64,000 bases of DNA from Trypanosoma brucei gambiense DAL972. Lineage: Eukaryota; Euglenozoa; Kinetoplastea; Trypanosomatida; Trypanosomatidae. The position numbers and the translations under genes were made by a program. The notes under the pieces are model-generated. The model worked only from the letters and a program-made list of their open reading frames with translations, searched no databases and was not told the origin of the DNA. Positions 49,118-58,625 of this stretch are shown here, piece by piece. Positions within the stretch are counted from its first letter, which is position 1. The number at the start of each line of letters is the position of its first letter. The DNA is taken from assembly GCF_000210295.1 (NCBI RefSeq), contig NC_026742.1, positions 1,612,001 to 1,676,000 on the forward strand, given 5' to 3'.

Positions 49118-49468
49118 ATATGATAGGTGTGTATCATCATCTCCCCTTTCCTTTGTGAACGTGTATGTGATCATCATTACGGTTGCTCTGTTTTTTGGAG
49201 GCACTCCGTCGCAGTGTTTGCTTGTTGGTATAGTTGTTGTTTTTTGCAGAATTTCCCGATGCTGAATGGACAACTGAAATCGTACTATTCACATAGGGAG
49301 TTGCTTGATCGCTTGATTGGTGAATGGGAAGTAAACGACGTCGGCCTACTTGTATTTACATAGCCGTCTAGCGTTGATTACCACACAAACATACCCTAGT
49401 TTTTATTATCCCTATTCCCTTCTGTTGTATGAAACATTTTACTAGCACAAAGGCGAAATATCAGCGAC
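49118..49468. other. Short spacer with a possible micro-ORF
   Basis: A T-rich stretch ending in TTTTGCAG (AG at 49248-49249) precedes a 34-codon ORF at 49259-49363. A later pyrimidine-rich segment with AG at 49444-49445 is the more likely SL acceptor for RND, 23 nt before its ATG. Confidence 0.5.
49259..49363 (+). CDS. Possible 34-residue micro-ORF
   Basis: Very weak candidate. The first ATG, 9 nt after a polypyrimidine tract and GCAG, opens a frame whose product (containing HRELLDRLIGEWEVND) has ordinary, non-repetitive composition with an amphipathic helix. It may instead be an upstream ORF of RND or chance. Confidence 0.2.
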   Translation: MLNGQLKSYYSHRELLDRLIGEWEVNDVGLLVFT

Positions 49469-50641
49469 ATGTTCAGGACTATAGGAATCGTGCGGTTATG
49501 GAGAACCTCGCGGATCGTTCGACTCCCAGCCAGTGGCTTGGGGACAGATGCCAAAAGTTGCACCGCGCCTACACAGCCGTTGAGTACATCATCAGCAACG
49601 TCCTCTTCTTCAATGATTTTGAAATACCCATACCGAGTCGTAGATACACATGAGAAACTAAAAGAGGCTGTTACTTCGCTACAAGGTGCTCGCTCGATTG
49701 CTCTGGACATCGAGGCTTTTTGTACAACGGACCAAGCGAAGCAGCTTGGACGTATATCACTGGTTCAGGCATGCTCAGATGCCAAACCTGTAGTGTTTTT
49801 GTTCGACGTTCTCACCCTAACACCTGATGTGTTTGTCAAAGACATGCAATCCTTACTGAGTGATAGAGAGATAAGGAAGCTGTTCTTTGACTGCAGACGT
49901 GATGTGGAAGCACTCAGTTGCCAACTTGGGGTAAAACCGGAGGGTGTTTTAGATCTGCAAGTTTTCTTCACTGCCATTCAGTGGAAATTGCGCAGTGTAA
50001 ACCGCCGCTCGGGAATGGGGTACGTGCTGAAGAGTGTCGCTGGCCTCACACGACAGGAAGGAGACTCCGCAGTTCAAACCGCTATGACACTTGGCAACCG
50101 CCCCGTTTGGGACATTCGACCCCTGCCGGACCATTTCCTTGAGTACGCTGCGGGTGATGTGCGGCACATTTTGCTGCTTTCCAATTACCTTGTGGGAAAC
50201 AAAGATGTTCCAGTGGATGTTGTTGCAGTGGAGCGACTCACTGCCCAATATGTTGAACATTACGCCGTGGGGAAACCAGTGATAACGGAGGCAGATGCCA
50301 CACCTGCTGAAGTAAATAGGGCGTGGCTCGAACGGTACATTGGACCAGGTGGAGGTTGTCACTTCTGCGGGGCTAAGGGGCATACAGAGGCTGAATGCTT
50401 CAAAAAGCAAAATGGGAAGGCAAAATGCTCTTTCTGTGGGGAAGTCGGTCACACCGCACGCAACTGCTTCAAGAAACATCCGCAGCTCTTAACGTGCGAA
50501 AAGTGCGGTCAACTCGGGCATACGGGCGCCAGTTGTTTTCGCACTAACCCGTGCAAGCACTGTGGTGGCCCCCATAGCAGCGCCAATTGTCACAAAGTTA
50601 TTTGGCAACAGAAACGTTTGGGGGAAAATTCTTTACATTGA
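49469..50641 (+). CDS. RND: Mitochondrial RNase D-family exoribonuclease with zinc knuckles
   Basis: A 3'-5' exoribonuclease matching the T. brucei mitochondrial RNase D-like enzyme (TbRND) that acts on guide RNAs and their U-tails. The 390-residue product starts with a basic, hydroxylated presequence (MFRTIGIVRLWRTSRIVRLP) typical of mitochondrial import. The DEDDy catalytic set is present: ALDIEAF (Asp80, Glu82), FFDCRRDVEAL (first Asp), and YAAGDVRH (Tyr and the last Asp). The C-terminus has three CX2CX4HX4C zinc knuckles (CHFCGAKGHTEAEC, CSFCGEVGHTARNC, CEKCGQLGHTGASC) and a shortened fourth (CKHCGGPHSSANC, CX2CX3HX4C). The start is the ATG at 49469, 23 nt after a likely SL acceptor. Confidence 0.92.
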   Translation: MFRTIGIVRLWRTSRIVRLPASGLGTDAKSCTAPTQPLSTSSATSSSSMILKYPYRVVDTHEKLKEAVTSLQGARSIALDIEAFCTTDQAKQLGRISLVQACSDAKPVVFLFDVLTLTPDVFVKDMQSLLSDREIRKLFFDCRRDVEALSCQLGVKPEGVLDLQVFFTAIQWKLRSVNRRSGMGYVLKSVAGLTRQEGDSAVQTAMTLGNRPVWDIRPLPDHFLEYAAGDVRHILLLSNYLVGNKDVPVDVVAVERLTAQYVEHYAVGKPVITEADATPAEVNRAWLERYIGPGGGCHFCGAKGHTEAECFKKQNGKAKCSFCGEVGHTARNCFKKHPQLLTCEKCGQLGHTGASCFRTNPCKHCGGPHSSANCHKVIWQQKRLGENSLH

Positions 50642-51449
50642 ACGAAACGGCTTTTTTTTTTGTTACCGGGACAGCGGATATCAGCAACAAATACGCCTCT
50701 TCTTCGGCTCTCTCTTTCTCTTATCCTTTAATTTTTGAAGGGTTTGTTGGAAGAGAAGGGAGGGATCCAGTGAATGTGCGTTACCACGCTGGATGACGAA
50801 AGAAGGTAGTTATTGTAAATTTTTGATCCGTCGCAGTCATTTCAGCGTTGTGTTACTGGCGTATATGCTTGCATGCGGTTATACAAAAATGTATTTATAC
50901 ATTTGTTATTAACAATTTTTCGTCATTCATAGCTTGTGCCGCATTTTGTCGTTACTTTATCATATAATCTTCGTTTCTTGTCTTGGCTTTCCATCATCAA
51001 ATAGAGGCTGAGTATTCCTTTGAAGCTCCACCTTAGGAGAAGGAAGGGAAACAAAAAAGTGAAAGGGTTTCCAATCTAGGTCAATATAAATACCTATATA
51101 TTTCAAGTTGCAGCAGGTTATACAGGTGCGGATCCCATTCCCTTTTACTGTTCTGGAGGGAGAAAGAGTTTAAACACCTCTTTCCTTCGGAAGCCTGTGG
51201 ATTAAGGTGGTGAATAAACCACTGGACCGTAGCTTTGACCGTGGGAGGGGACATAATAAACAGTAGAAGTAAAAGATAAAAGTGAAGAAGCTTTATTACT
51301 ATTATTATTATTATTATTGCTTTTCTAACTTGACAAAGAGCTGGGAGAAACGGAACTGGTACGTGCGCATCAGGGCCACATACGAACACCGAATTATTAA
51401 AGGAAAAGAGAAGACTGCGAGCCTTCGAATTTGTTGTTAGATAACCCTC
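50642..51449. other. Intergenic spacer
   Basis: Holds a (TTA)n microsatellite at about 51293-51318. AG at 51439-51440 (TTGTTGTTAG) lies 10 nt before the DnaJ ATG; other AGs precede it. No gene is seen. Confidence 0.5.
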
Positions 51450-52805
51450 ATGTTTCGGTTCACGTCCGTCTCTTCGATTTGGCGACGCCTTGCCGCGGCA
51501 CCGCCAACAGCAGCAACGGCAGCCTTTGCGAATGTTTCCAAGCGCCTATCTAGTAGTAACAAAGACTACTACAAAATATTGGGGGTCAGTCAATCCGCCA
51601 GTCAAAGTGACATTAAGAAGGCGTACCGCAAGCGCGCCCTCGAGACCCACCCTGATCAAGGTGGTAATAAAGAGGACTTTGCAGAAGTGGCAGAGGCATA
51701 CGAATGCCTCAGTAACGAGGAGAAGCGCCGCATTTATGATCAGTACGGTTCTGAAGCCGCAGCCAACATGAACGCGGGTGGCGGCATGGGTGGCTTTGGT
51801 GGACGTAGTGCGGAAGATATTTTTGCGGAGTTCTTCAAAGGTGGCATGGGAGGTTTTGGTGGTAATAGGTCTGCCGGCCCACCTCAGGTGCCCCCGCTGG
51901 AGGTTACATTGAGGATGACGTTGGAGGAGGTCTATAAAGGTGCGTCGAAATCCCCTCGCGTTAATCGTCCAGTTGTTTGCTCAGATTGCCGTGGATTCGG
52001 AACGAAGAGTCAGAAGAAAAAACCAAAGTGTTCTGAATGTGATGGAAGCGGCCACGTCGTGCAGCATCATCGTTTTGGACCAGGTATGGTACAGCAGACA
52101 GTGTCACAGTGCCCACGCTGTGGTGGAGCGGGTACCGTCGCAAAACCCGACGACAAGTGCCCCAAGTGCAAAGGCATGGGCTACCGGCACCTCGTGCAAA
52201 GCGTAAGCATTGACATTCCCGCTGGCGTACCGCCAGACGTCACGTTGGTTGTACGAGGTGAGGGTGGCACAATGCCTGAGGCCGAGCCCGGTGACTTACA
52301 CGTGCATGTTGAAGTCGAAGAACACAATGTCTTCAAGCGTCGGGGAAATGATCTTGTGGTGGAGAGGGATGTCACCCTTTCGGAAGCGTTGTTGGAGTTT
52401 GATCTGTCACTGAAAACGCTTGATGGTCGTTCAATTACTGTGAAGTCACCAAAAAGTTCTGTGCTGCAGCCGAACAGTGTTTTGAGGGTGGCTGGTGAGG
52501 GCATGCCGAACTCCAGTGGCGGTAATGGAGACCTCTACATCGTTACGAAACTCAAATTGCCCCGTACCCTCACGGATCAGCAAAAGGAAGCTGTCAAGAA
52601 AGCGTTTGGAGAACCAAAGAAGAAAGACTCAGACAGCGGTTCTGACAAAACTGTCACAGCGTCTGTGCTTCGAGGAGGCGTACGGGAAATGGAGGAGGCA
52701 TTACATAGCAACTGGGACTCAGAACGGGGAGGTGGATCACAGCAAGGTAACGGCCGCCGCCGCAGTGGTCGCAAGCAACATACAGCCGAGTGCGTTCATC
52801 AGTAG
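51450..52805 (+). CDS. Type I DnaJ chaperone, mitochondrial (Mdj1/Tid1-like)
   Basis: Co-chaperone of mitochondrial Hsp70. The 451-residue protein has a mitochondrial-type presequence ([19 protein letters not shown]), a J domain at about 39-104 with HPD in ETHPDQGG, and a Gly/Phe-rich linker ([12 protein letters not shown] repeats). The zinc-binding region has all four CXXCXGXG repeats ([32 protein letters not shown]). The C-terminal substrate-binding domain follows, then a hydrophilic tail of about 70 residues that is not part of the core family. All elements of a class A J-protein are present. The start is the ATG at 51450. Confidence 0.93.
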   Translation: MFRFTSVSSIWRRLAAAPPTAATAAFANVSKRLSSSNKDYYKILGVSQSASQSDIKKAYRKRALETHPDQGGNKEDFAEVAEAYECLSNEEKRRIYDQYGSEAAANMNAGGGMGGFGGRSAEDIFAEFFKGGMGGFGGNRSAGPPQVPPLEVTLRMTLEEVYKGASKSPRVNRPVVCSDCRGFGTKSQKKKPKCSECDGSGHVVQHHRFGPGMVQQTVSQCPRCGGAGTVAKPDDKCPKCKGMGYRHLVQSVSIDIPAGVPPDVTLVVRGEGGTMPEAEPGDLHVHVEVEEHNVFKRRGNDLVVERDVTLSEALLEFDLSLKTLDGRSITVKSPKSSVLQPNSVLRVAGEGMPNSSGGNGDLYIVTKLKLPRTLTDQQKEAVKKAFGEPKKKDSDSGSDKTVTASVLRGGVREMEEALHSNWDSERGGGSQQGNGRRRSGRKQHTAECVHQ

Positions 52806-53749
52806 TCTTTCTTTAGGAGGATATCGGAGTGCTTCCTTTTTATTGTGTTTTTTTTTGTTAATTCTCACAGTACATGAAGGCTAACGTCTACATTCAACTA
52901 AATTTACTGTATATTTCTCGGTGTTGTTGGTGTTCTTGTCGTGAAGCTTACTGGAGGGAGACCCTGCTTATTTCCACTTCTTATAGTCTTCACCGCACCT
53001 GTGGTGGTATAACGTCTGCTTGTTTATCTGTGTTTGTGTGAGCAGGGGTTTGCATCGTACATTTTTTCCACACATAAGCTGCGACCAAAATTGTTGATTT
53101 TTATTGGTTTGCCGCTTCTCTTGTTTGTTTGTTCGTTTCTTTCTCCCTCCCCCTTCCCGTCCATACGTCCCCCCCCCTTTCTCGACGTTTTGAGTGTGTC
53201 AGCAACCAACATGAGCCGGTGGAAGTGTAAATAATCTCAGACGCACAACGCATAAAAAACAGGGAATGGAAGAAAGAGTTACGATTCGATACCTGCATCA
53301 GGGAGAAATAATAGAGGGAGGGGGAGAAATTAGTGAGCGAATGAATTATAGAGTGGGGTGAGAAGAGGATGTGAGGGCCGACTAACTCCCAGGCATGCAG
53401 TTGACAGCAGGTTACTCACACGAAATTTAATCGTACATACCATTTTAAAACATAACGGTAACAATATTAAAATGAAATTATCACTACTTTTACTTACGAT
53501 ATCAGACTCGGCAATGATGTCTGTGTATGGTTAGATTCATATGCGTGTGTTGCTGTGTACACGTGCACATTGCAGAGATACCATCTGTGAGCATTGACTG
53601 ATATGTTGCTTCCCTTTTCACTGGTTTTCAAACATATTTACATTTTTTGGTCGGTAGAACCCACTGTGTGTTGGAACTCATTCTTAGCGTGCAGAGGGGG
53701 AAAAAAACAGCATTGCAAAGTAGCGGGGGTGTGCTGAAAGAACATTTAA
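52806..53749. other. Intergenic spacer
   Basis: T-rich with a C9 run near 53169. The segment TTTTTTGGTCGGTAG (AG at 53656-53657) is a likely SL acceptor, 92 nt before the next ATG. No gene is seen. Confidence 0.5.
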
Positions 53750-54991
53750 ATGGGTTCAAAGTATGACCGAGTTAAGGTGAAAGTTCATCTTGATGATGAG
53801 CATTACTATATACTGTCGCGCTTCATACTGTCAAAAATGCTTACAGCATGTAAGTTACCAACCACAGCGGCAGTTTGCGTGAGCCTTGCGCTAAAGAAAT
53901 CGTTGGTGGATCAGGAGAGGCTTGATATATCGCAGAGGGAGCTGGAGGCTGCCACTCTCTCAACAATGGCGCAACACGGTTACGGGGCCGCGTTTACACG
54001 CCTTCTTCCGGTTATGACTCGTTTTTTCATTGAGCGTACCCCGCTTATTGTTTTCATGGCCGGGAGTGGGTGCTGTGGCAAAACCTCTATGGCACGTTCT
54101 CTGAGTGTGAGACTGAATACGCACAACATTGTCAGTACAGACTTGTTGCTCGATATTCTTAGAGCAACGCACCATGCGTACCCATCTAGTGCTCTGCACG
54201 GTGATCTGGTTGAGCTTTCCGATGAAAGAGTGTTACCATGTGTAAGCGAACATTCGCTATGGTTGAGTGACACGTTAGCGGTTGATGATTTTGTGCGGCT
54301 GTGGCGAACGCTTACGAGAGCCATTCGCTCGTTAGTGGAAGGAGAGGTAGAAAAAGCGTTAGTGGAGGGGAAAGTTCTCATAGTGGAGGGGAGTCTTATT
54401 GACCTCTCACTGTACCACAATTACCTGTTGGATAGCTTTCAATCCCAACGTGGTGTTATTGTAGTGGCATTTCATATCAGCTCTGATGAAATGTCTCGCA
54501 ACTTTGCAGTTGAACGGCTTGTCTCCACGTATCGCAGTGTACTTCCTCTTTCGTATGCTGATAATTACAATGGTGCTCTGGAATGGGTTCAGTGTCGGTT
54601 GAGGGCTATTGAAGGGGAACATCTCCGAGTGTTACGAGGTGACAGCAGTGCCATGCAGCTCCATTGTATTGATGACAGTTTGTGTGACCCAGCTACCGGT
54701 GACTCAACCTCCGTACGGGATCTTAGTGAATCGTACAGTAATGAGACTTCCTCTACTTGTGATACACGACAGTTAAGGTTATCACAAGACAATGCAGAAA
54801 TAGTTCCCGTATATGGTGTAACGAACAGCATGGCTGCATCCTCAAGGGTATGTGAGTCCATGCACGGTCTTATTTTAGACCGAATAATCAGCGCACTGAA
54901 ACAAAAAGGACCACTAAATTTGGAGCATGGAAACGTAGTTTGGTGTCAAGCAATGGATTCCGAATACATGTCGCCTACTAACGATACGTGA
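53750..54991 (+). CDS. 2-phosphoglycerate-kinase-like P-loop protein
   Basis: A P-loop kinase-like protein related to archaeal 2-phosphoglycerate kinase and plant LPA1 (low phytic acid 1). The 413-residue product begins with an ATP-cone-like region (about 1-75), then RTPLIVFMAGSGCCGKTSMARSL with the Walker A GSGCCGKT at about 105-112. The next element, HNIVSTDLLLDILR, corresponds to the STD-x-(I/L)RE block of 2PGK. VLIVEGSLIDLS (about 208-219) fits a later family strand. The substrate cannot be read from sequence: archaeal enzymes use 2-phosphoglycerate, while plant LPA1 affects inositol hexakisphosphate levels. The start is the ATG at 53750. Confidence 0.8.
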   Translation: MGSKYDRVKVKVHLDDEHYYILSRFILSKMLTACKLPTTAAVCVSLALKKSLVDQERLDISQRELEAATLSTMAQHGYGAAFTRLLPVMTRFFIERTPLIVFMAGSGCCGKTSMARSLSVRLNTHNIVSTDLLLDILRATHHAYPSSALHGDLVELSDERVLPCVSEHSLWLSDTLAVDDFVRLWRTLTRAIRSLVEGEVEKALVEGKVLIVEGSLIDLSLYHNYLLDSFQSQRGVIVVAFHISSDEMSRNFAVERLVSTYRSVLPLSYADNYNGALEWVQCRLRAIEGEHLRVLRGDSSAMQLHCIDDSLCDPATGDSTSVRDLSESYSNETSSTCDTRQLRLSQDNAEIVPVYGVTNSMAASSRVCESMHGLILDRIISALKQKGPLNLEHGNVVWCQAMDSEYMSPTNDT

Positions 54992-56144
54992 TTTGATGTC
55001 AAAAACCTTTTTTTTTTGTCCTACCATCTAGGTGGATGATCACGATGCTTTGTTTTTTATTGCTATGGGAACCTTTCCCCTTTCGTCCTTTGCGTCCACA
55101 TGTGGGAGAGGGTGCTAGTTTTTTTTATATTTTTTGCCAGTTGAAAATAAGACCAATTCGCGCGCACAATTTTGGATGTCTCCTTTCTCTCATGTTGCCA
55201 CATTAACCACACATTTAATGCATTTTCTTCTGTTCTGCTCTGTTTAATTTTTTTTTTGAACATGTACACGCACACATTAAAATATATAACACCGTGTGTT
55301 TCTCCCTCTCTTCTCTTTGTTTGTGTAATTGAAAATAACAAATGAGGCACCGAGGTAAAAAAAAAAAAAGAAGGTAAAATGTTCAACCCCCTCGCACCGA
55401 TGATATTAGCACGGCATGGGGAACGTTTCAGCTGTTATTAGGTCGTCCAGTATGGTGCTTTTAGTCACTTTTGGATTTATTCAACGGCAGCGAGATTCCA
55501 CCTCTGCGTTCCTTTCCGTACTCATGCGTGCCCATTTTTGGTGAGGATTTCATACTGTGTCGTGGGCTTTCACCTCAAATGAAAGTCGTTCATATGGTGA
55601 CAAACTTTGCATCTTATGTTAAAATATGCTTTCGACCTTTTTTGAGCTGAGGAGAGCTTTAAAAAAAAAAGAATGAGGTTTAATGTGTTTATTTGATAAA
55701 GCCGGTAGTTTCCTCACCGATGAATGGGACACCCCCTAATATTGCGATGGACAATGATATTCACCATTTGTTTTCATATTTTCGCAACCGGCAGTTGCAC
55801 GAACCCACACTTAGAAACGTATCCCCGCTTCCCGAACAATTTGTTAATAATGCCAATAATCTGAAAAAACGCTCCTATACACACTCTCTGTTGATTTCAC
55901 AATAACTCTTCGTATCGTAGTGATTGCTAATGATCATGCTATGCTCTGTTGCTATTGACTCACTTTTCTTTTGTTTTTTTTTTTCGTGTATTGGCTCGGT
56001 GGTGTTCACTAAATTCTTTCGTTACGTACTTCTTTGAGATAAAGGCACAAAACAACATTAGGAGCAATACAACAAGGGAACTACAACCCCCCTTATTATA
56101 ACTGTAATTATTCTCATTGTTGATAGGACTTCGAGCAAAATTAT
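54992..56144. other. Intergenic spacer
   Basis: About 1.15 kb, T-rich. It contains one weak small ORF (55720-55905, listed separately) and a polypyrimidine run at about 55966-55985. No other candidate is seen. Confidence 0.5.
55720..55905 (+). CDS. Possible small ORF, 61 residues
   Basis: Weak candidate. The product (with DNDIHHLFSYFRNRQLHEP) has normal composition without low complexity, unlike other spacer frames. However, two short upstream ATGs (55673, 55683) precede it after the nearest plausible SL acceptor (AG 55645-55646), and no family is recognised. Confidence 0.22.
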   Translation: MNGTPPNIAMDNDIHHLFSYFRNRQLHEPTLRNVSPLPEQFVNNANNLKKRSYTHSLLISQ

Positions 56145-57176
56145 ATGCTTCGCCGCACGCTGCGGAAGAGGGGCGGATTCTTTCAGAATTTCAAATCCGA
56201 TAAAAATAATTTCTTTACTTCGCTGTGGAATAAGCCACAAACCCGTGATGAACGCGTTAAAAGTTATGTGCCAGAGGTGATTGAGGAAAGTCTGCAGGAA
56301 CAGCGCGCCGTGCTGCAAGAGAATACTGCACGTGATGTTGTAGTTGAACTTGGTTATAAAATCTTGCGCGAGATCGAAAACAAGCGACCGACGCCGAGTA
56401 TCGCGCCACATCTGGACAAAATCCTCCAAGAGTACGGATGCAAAGACCTTATCGCCCAACGGCCGCTAAGTTACTTGCTTTATCCATGTTCCAGTATGAG
56501 TGGTGGGCACCAGCCGCATGAACTGGTCTCTAACTTCACGGAAAATTTTCGTGAACTTGTAGAAGAGGTAGAGCGCAGTGGCTGCTCGTTACGCGTTGGT
56601 AAGCGTGCCAACATAAGTAAAACGACTCGAGGAGAGGCCACATTAGAAAATGTTTCTGACCATGCTGCCACCTTGCAGGAAGCGTCCTCGGATGATAAGC
56701 CATCGGATACGTCGAAGTCTGGACCTGTTATAATGGTGGCAAAAGAGGAGCATGAACCAATGGATGTTACGCTCTTCATAAGGGTGGTATCTGCAATGGC
56801 ACTCGCCAACGTACAAAACGGTGATTTGAGCAGTGCTGTGCGGTGTGTGGACGTATGCCTGGATTATGTGGTTGAGCCTTCACGCCACGGTGGCCTGTTA
56901 GGAATGAAAGCGGGGATTCTCGTGCATCAGCGGAAGTTCGAAGAAGCCGTCCAATGCGCAAATGAGGCTGTTCAAGTATCTGGGAATATACAGGGGTATA
57001 TACATGGGGCCTTTGCATTACGTATGTTGAACAGACTTAAAGAGGTGGTTCAGTTACTTGAAAAGGGGCGAGAAGATCATCCAATGAACACACAAATTGT
57101 TGAATTGATTGAGGAAGCACGTAAAGACCTTGAGGATAAGCCGGTAGTGGAAGAACCAAAGAAAATTACCTCATAA
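56145..57176 (+). CDS. TPR-like protein of unknown function
   Basis: A 343-residue protein I do not recognise. The first 25 residues (MLRRTLRKRGGFFQNFKSDK) are basic and could target the protein to mitochondria. The middle has a charged, probably disordered stretch (about 160-200). The C-terminal 130 residues form helical pairs spaced like tetratricopeptide repeats: ALANVQNGDLSSAVRCVDVCLDY, AGILVHQRKFEEAVQCANEAVQV and FALRMLNRLKEVVQLLEKGREDHP. TPR domains usually mediate protein-protein contact. The tail (about 325-343) is charged. The start is the ATG at 56145. Confidence 0.75.
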   Translation: MLRRTLRKRGGFFQNFKSDKNNFFTSLWNKPQTRDERVKSYVPEVIEESLQEQRAVLQENTARDVVVELGYKILREIENKRPTPSIAPHLDKILQEYGCKDLIAQRPLSYLLYPCSSMSGGHQPHELVSNFTENFRELVEEVERSGCSLRVGKRANISKTTRGEATLENVSDHAATLQEASSDDKPSDTSKSGPVIMVAKEEHEPMDVTLFIRVVSAMALANVQNGDLSSAVRCVDVCLDYVVEPSRHGGLLGMKAGILVHQRKFEEAVQCANEAVQVSGNIQGYIHGAFALRMLNRLKEVVQLLEKGREDHPMNTQIVELIEEARKDLEDKPVVEEPKKITS

Positions 57177-58625
57177 ATGACGACGAAAATTACGTGAAGT
57201 TGAAGAGAAGAATATGGATGTGGGAAGGTTTAAAAAAAATGACAAAAAGGGGTTCCCGGTGGTAAAATCAGGTTTTGCAACAATAATAGCGAATTGTGCA
57301 ACAGCGTTTCGACGTGGAAAACTGGCATTTGCTAATACAATGGATCGTACTAGCAAAGCCAGACGTTTCTTAAAGGTGGATCCATCGTCATTTTCGCTTT
57401 TGTACTCGAAATGGTTCCACATAATCCTTTTCTACTCCAATGGAGCGTCACTTTTGGGTCCGTGCTGATTATATCATGAATGCTCCGATTATGACGACGT
57501 CGGTGAGAGCCCTTCGAATTCGACGTTCACTTTTATATCTTTAAGACACATCGAAGAGAACACACATATTTCCGGTGCGGGTCACTAGTATCGGGGGGGG
57601 GAGGTGTAACTTCAAAACACTTATTTTTCGTTTCGTGAATCGCATTTTGTTAACCTACCACGGAGAATATTGTCGAATCACAACTGCCCGGATTTTAGGG
57701 GATCTGCTGCAGCACGTCTGAGGGCCATCATTATTTCACGCTCACAACACTCTTTCTTTTCTTTGCGTGCGGTATGGGTGAACGCTTTTGCTACCTTTTG
57801 ATGCGCAATGAATTTCCGTTCTATCCCGATTATCGTGACTATTTGGTGATTAAATATCTTTCTTTTTTGTCACCAACCCTGTTGATGGTTTAACGCGTGG
57901 ATTACAGACCAACATATACCATCATTTTCTATCTGGGAACTGTGGAAAAATTGGTTATGTCACGAAATTTATAATGGATGTGAGGGGAGGAGGTGCCAAC
58001 CTTACGTTTTATTACAAATATGAAAAACGATCAACATCAGCCACAGTATGTGGTGTTCGTGTTTATTCAAATTTTGATCACGACTTAACTTAACGTCGTC
58101 ATATGTTGTTTCGCTGGGCTGGAAGAGAACTCTCGTATCGAATTCGTCCTGACTCTGACGAATTAAGGGGTGGAATTCGGGAGTAAGTTGTTTATCACAT
58201 CGACACGGGGGATGCTGTTTTGAGTTCTTTTATTTTATATCTTCTTTTGTATTGGCGGCAGTACGTACGGACAGATGTGTATACAGACGGAACGGATATT
58301 GGGGTTTTGGTTACTTTGTATAGGCTTTCTTTTATGTCCGCACCTGTGGATCTGACAAGCTCTATAATGTTACTCCTTTTTCTTTTGCTTTGTGCCTTGT
58401 GTTTCACCTTTTTTCTCCTTAAAAAATCTCAAAAAATTCCCACCATATAACGATGTAGTGACACAGGCAGGAACAGTGGATCGAACTTGTTTTTGTTGTG
58501 TGTGTGTGGAACAACACTACGTACGGTTTAATTTCGGTAGGCCGTGACAACGGGTGGTTTCTAATAACGACGTAACGCTATCTACCTGTGCCGTTAATCA
58601 CACGACGATAAATAATAACAATAAC
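57177..58625. other. Intergenic spacer
   Basis: About 1.45 kb. An 84-codon + frame at 57214-57468 begins at an ATG but lies 37 nt after the TPR-like stop with no splice signal between, so I treat it as 3' UTR. A G9 run lies near 57594. A pair of 70-76-codon frames near 58195-58450 on opposite strands has no support. Confidence 0.5.

Noticed and set aside
57214..57468. 84-codon ATG frame just after the TPR-like gene
   Set aside because: It lies 37 nt after the stop with no polypyrimidine-AG signal between, so it could not easily form its own mRNA; probably 3' UTR.
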